From: Myxacorys californica WJT36-NPBG1
Lineage (GTDB): Bacteria > Cyanobacteriota > Cyanobacteriia > Leptolyngbyales > Leptolyngbyaceae
Assembly: GCA_019359315.1 (NCBI GenBank)
Contig: JAHHHO010000019.1
Span: 25,396 to 89,395 of the forward strand
Reading direction: 5' to 3'
Length of the DNA: 64,000 nt
The notes under the pieces are model-generated. The model saw nothing but the letters and a program-made list of their open reading frames with translations, made no database searches and was not told the origin of the DNA. Position 1 is the stretch's first letter, and each line of letters starts with the position of its first letter. Shown one piece after another: positions 63,927 through 64,000 of this stretch. A program made the translations under genes and the position numbers.

Positions 63927-64000
63927 ATGCTAGACATTCAACGGGTGCTGAAGCAAGACCGATTAGTGCGGGCGCTAACTGGATTGAACCGGAAAGCGTT
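63927..64000 (+). mobile_element. Transposase gene, 5' end (runs off window)
   Basis: ATG 63927 opens MLDIQRVLKQDRLVRALTGL and continues NRKA, an N-terminus I recall from IS5-related cyanobacterial transposases. Only 24 codons are in the window, so the family and the completeness of the element cannot be checked. A likely IS end lies between 63875 and 63927. Confidence 0.55.

Overview
The window is a piece of a cyanobacterial chromosome. Diagnostic genes are photosystem II psbB, psbT, psbM and psbO, the phycobilisome core gene apcD, a group 3 sigma factor of the SigF type, a DUF1816 gene and a tmRNA with a cyanobacterial-type tag. The HIP1 octamer GCGATCGC is frequent throughout. The mix of genes, many proline/serine/threonine-rich secreted proteins and scattered short repeats fits a filamentous Leptolyngbya-like organism; that placement is inference. 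No rRNA operon, CRISPR array or prophage was seen.

Layout. 0-4 kb: the start of a WecG/TagA-type glycosyltransferase gene, a repeat-filled spacer, proB, an NTF2-like protein, a GT4 glycosyltransferase and a DUF2470 protein. 4-9 kb: an L,D-transpeptidase, a Pro/Ser/Thr-rich secreted protein and the secD-secF-membrane protein operon. 9.2-10.7 kb is an accessory patch: a RelE-type toxin-antitoxin pair, a HEAT-like fragment, a DUF6883 gene broken by two frameshifts, and a 42-bp tandem repeat with internal dyads. 10.7-19.3 kb: alpha/beta hydrolase, DUF924, apcD, a DUF255 thioredoxin-fold protein, an anchored hypothetical, clpP, and rpsP-KH-phoH. 19.4-30.7 kb: two unknown proteins, a GDT1/Mnx-type manganese exporter behind what looks like a yybP-ykoY manganese riboswitch, a SulP transporter, moaC, tRNA-Arg(ACG), a membrane protein, YbjQ, a TPR protein, DUF1816, mutL and two secreted low-complexity proteins. 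30.9-38.1 kb: a lone Lhr-like helicase, a small unknown protein, hsp20, a spore photoproduct lyase-like radical SAM protein, an ABC exporter and ssrA.

38.3-46 kb: mutS2, a MORN protein, ilvH, a BON-like protein, DUF6391, a lipoprotein and sigF. 46.4-50.9 kb is a photosystem II cluster: psbO, an unknown protein, psbM with a 2Fe-2S ferredoxin, and psbB-psbT. 50.9-64 kb: GNAT, aroK, a LapA-like protein, ubiX, an RNase R family gene, phoU, an unknown, ffh, a membrane protein, nadA, a PBP4-type carboxypeptidase and a 5'-truncated Uma2 gene next to the start of a transposase gene running off the window.

Most of the window is ordinary housekeeping and photosynthesis DNA with well-formed intrinsic terminators. 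The items most worth a second look are the candidate manganese riboswitch with mutually exclusive pairing over the ribosome binding site at 20.4-20.6 kb, the decayed accessory patch with the 42-bp array at 9.2-10.7 kb, the lone Lhr-like helicase, and the probable insertion-sequence junction at the right edge.
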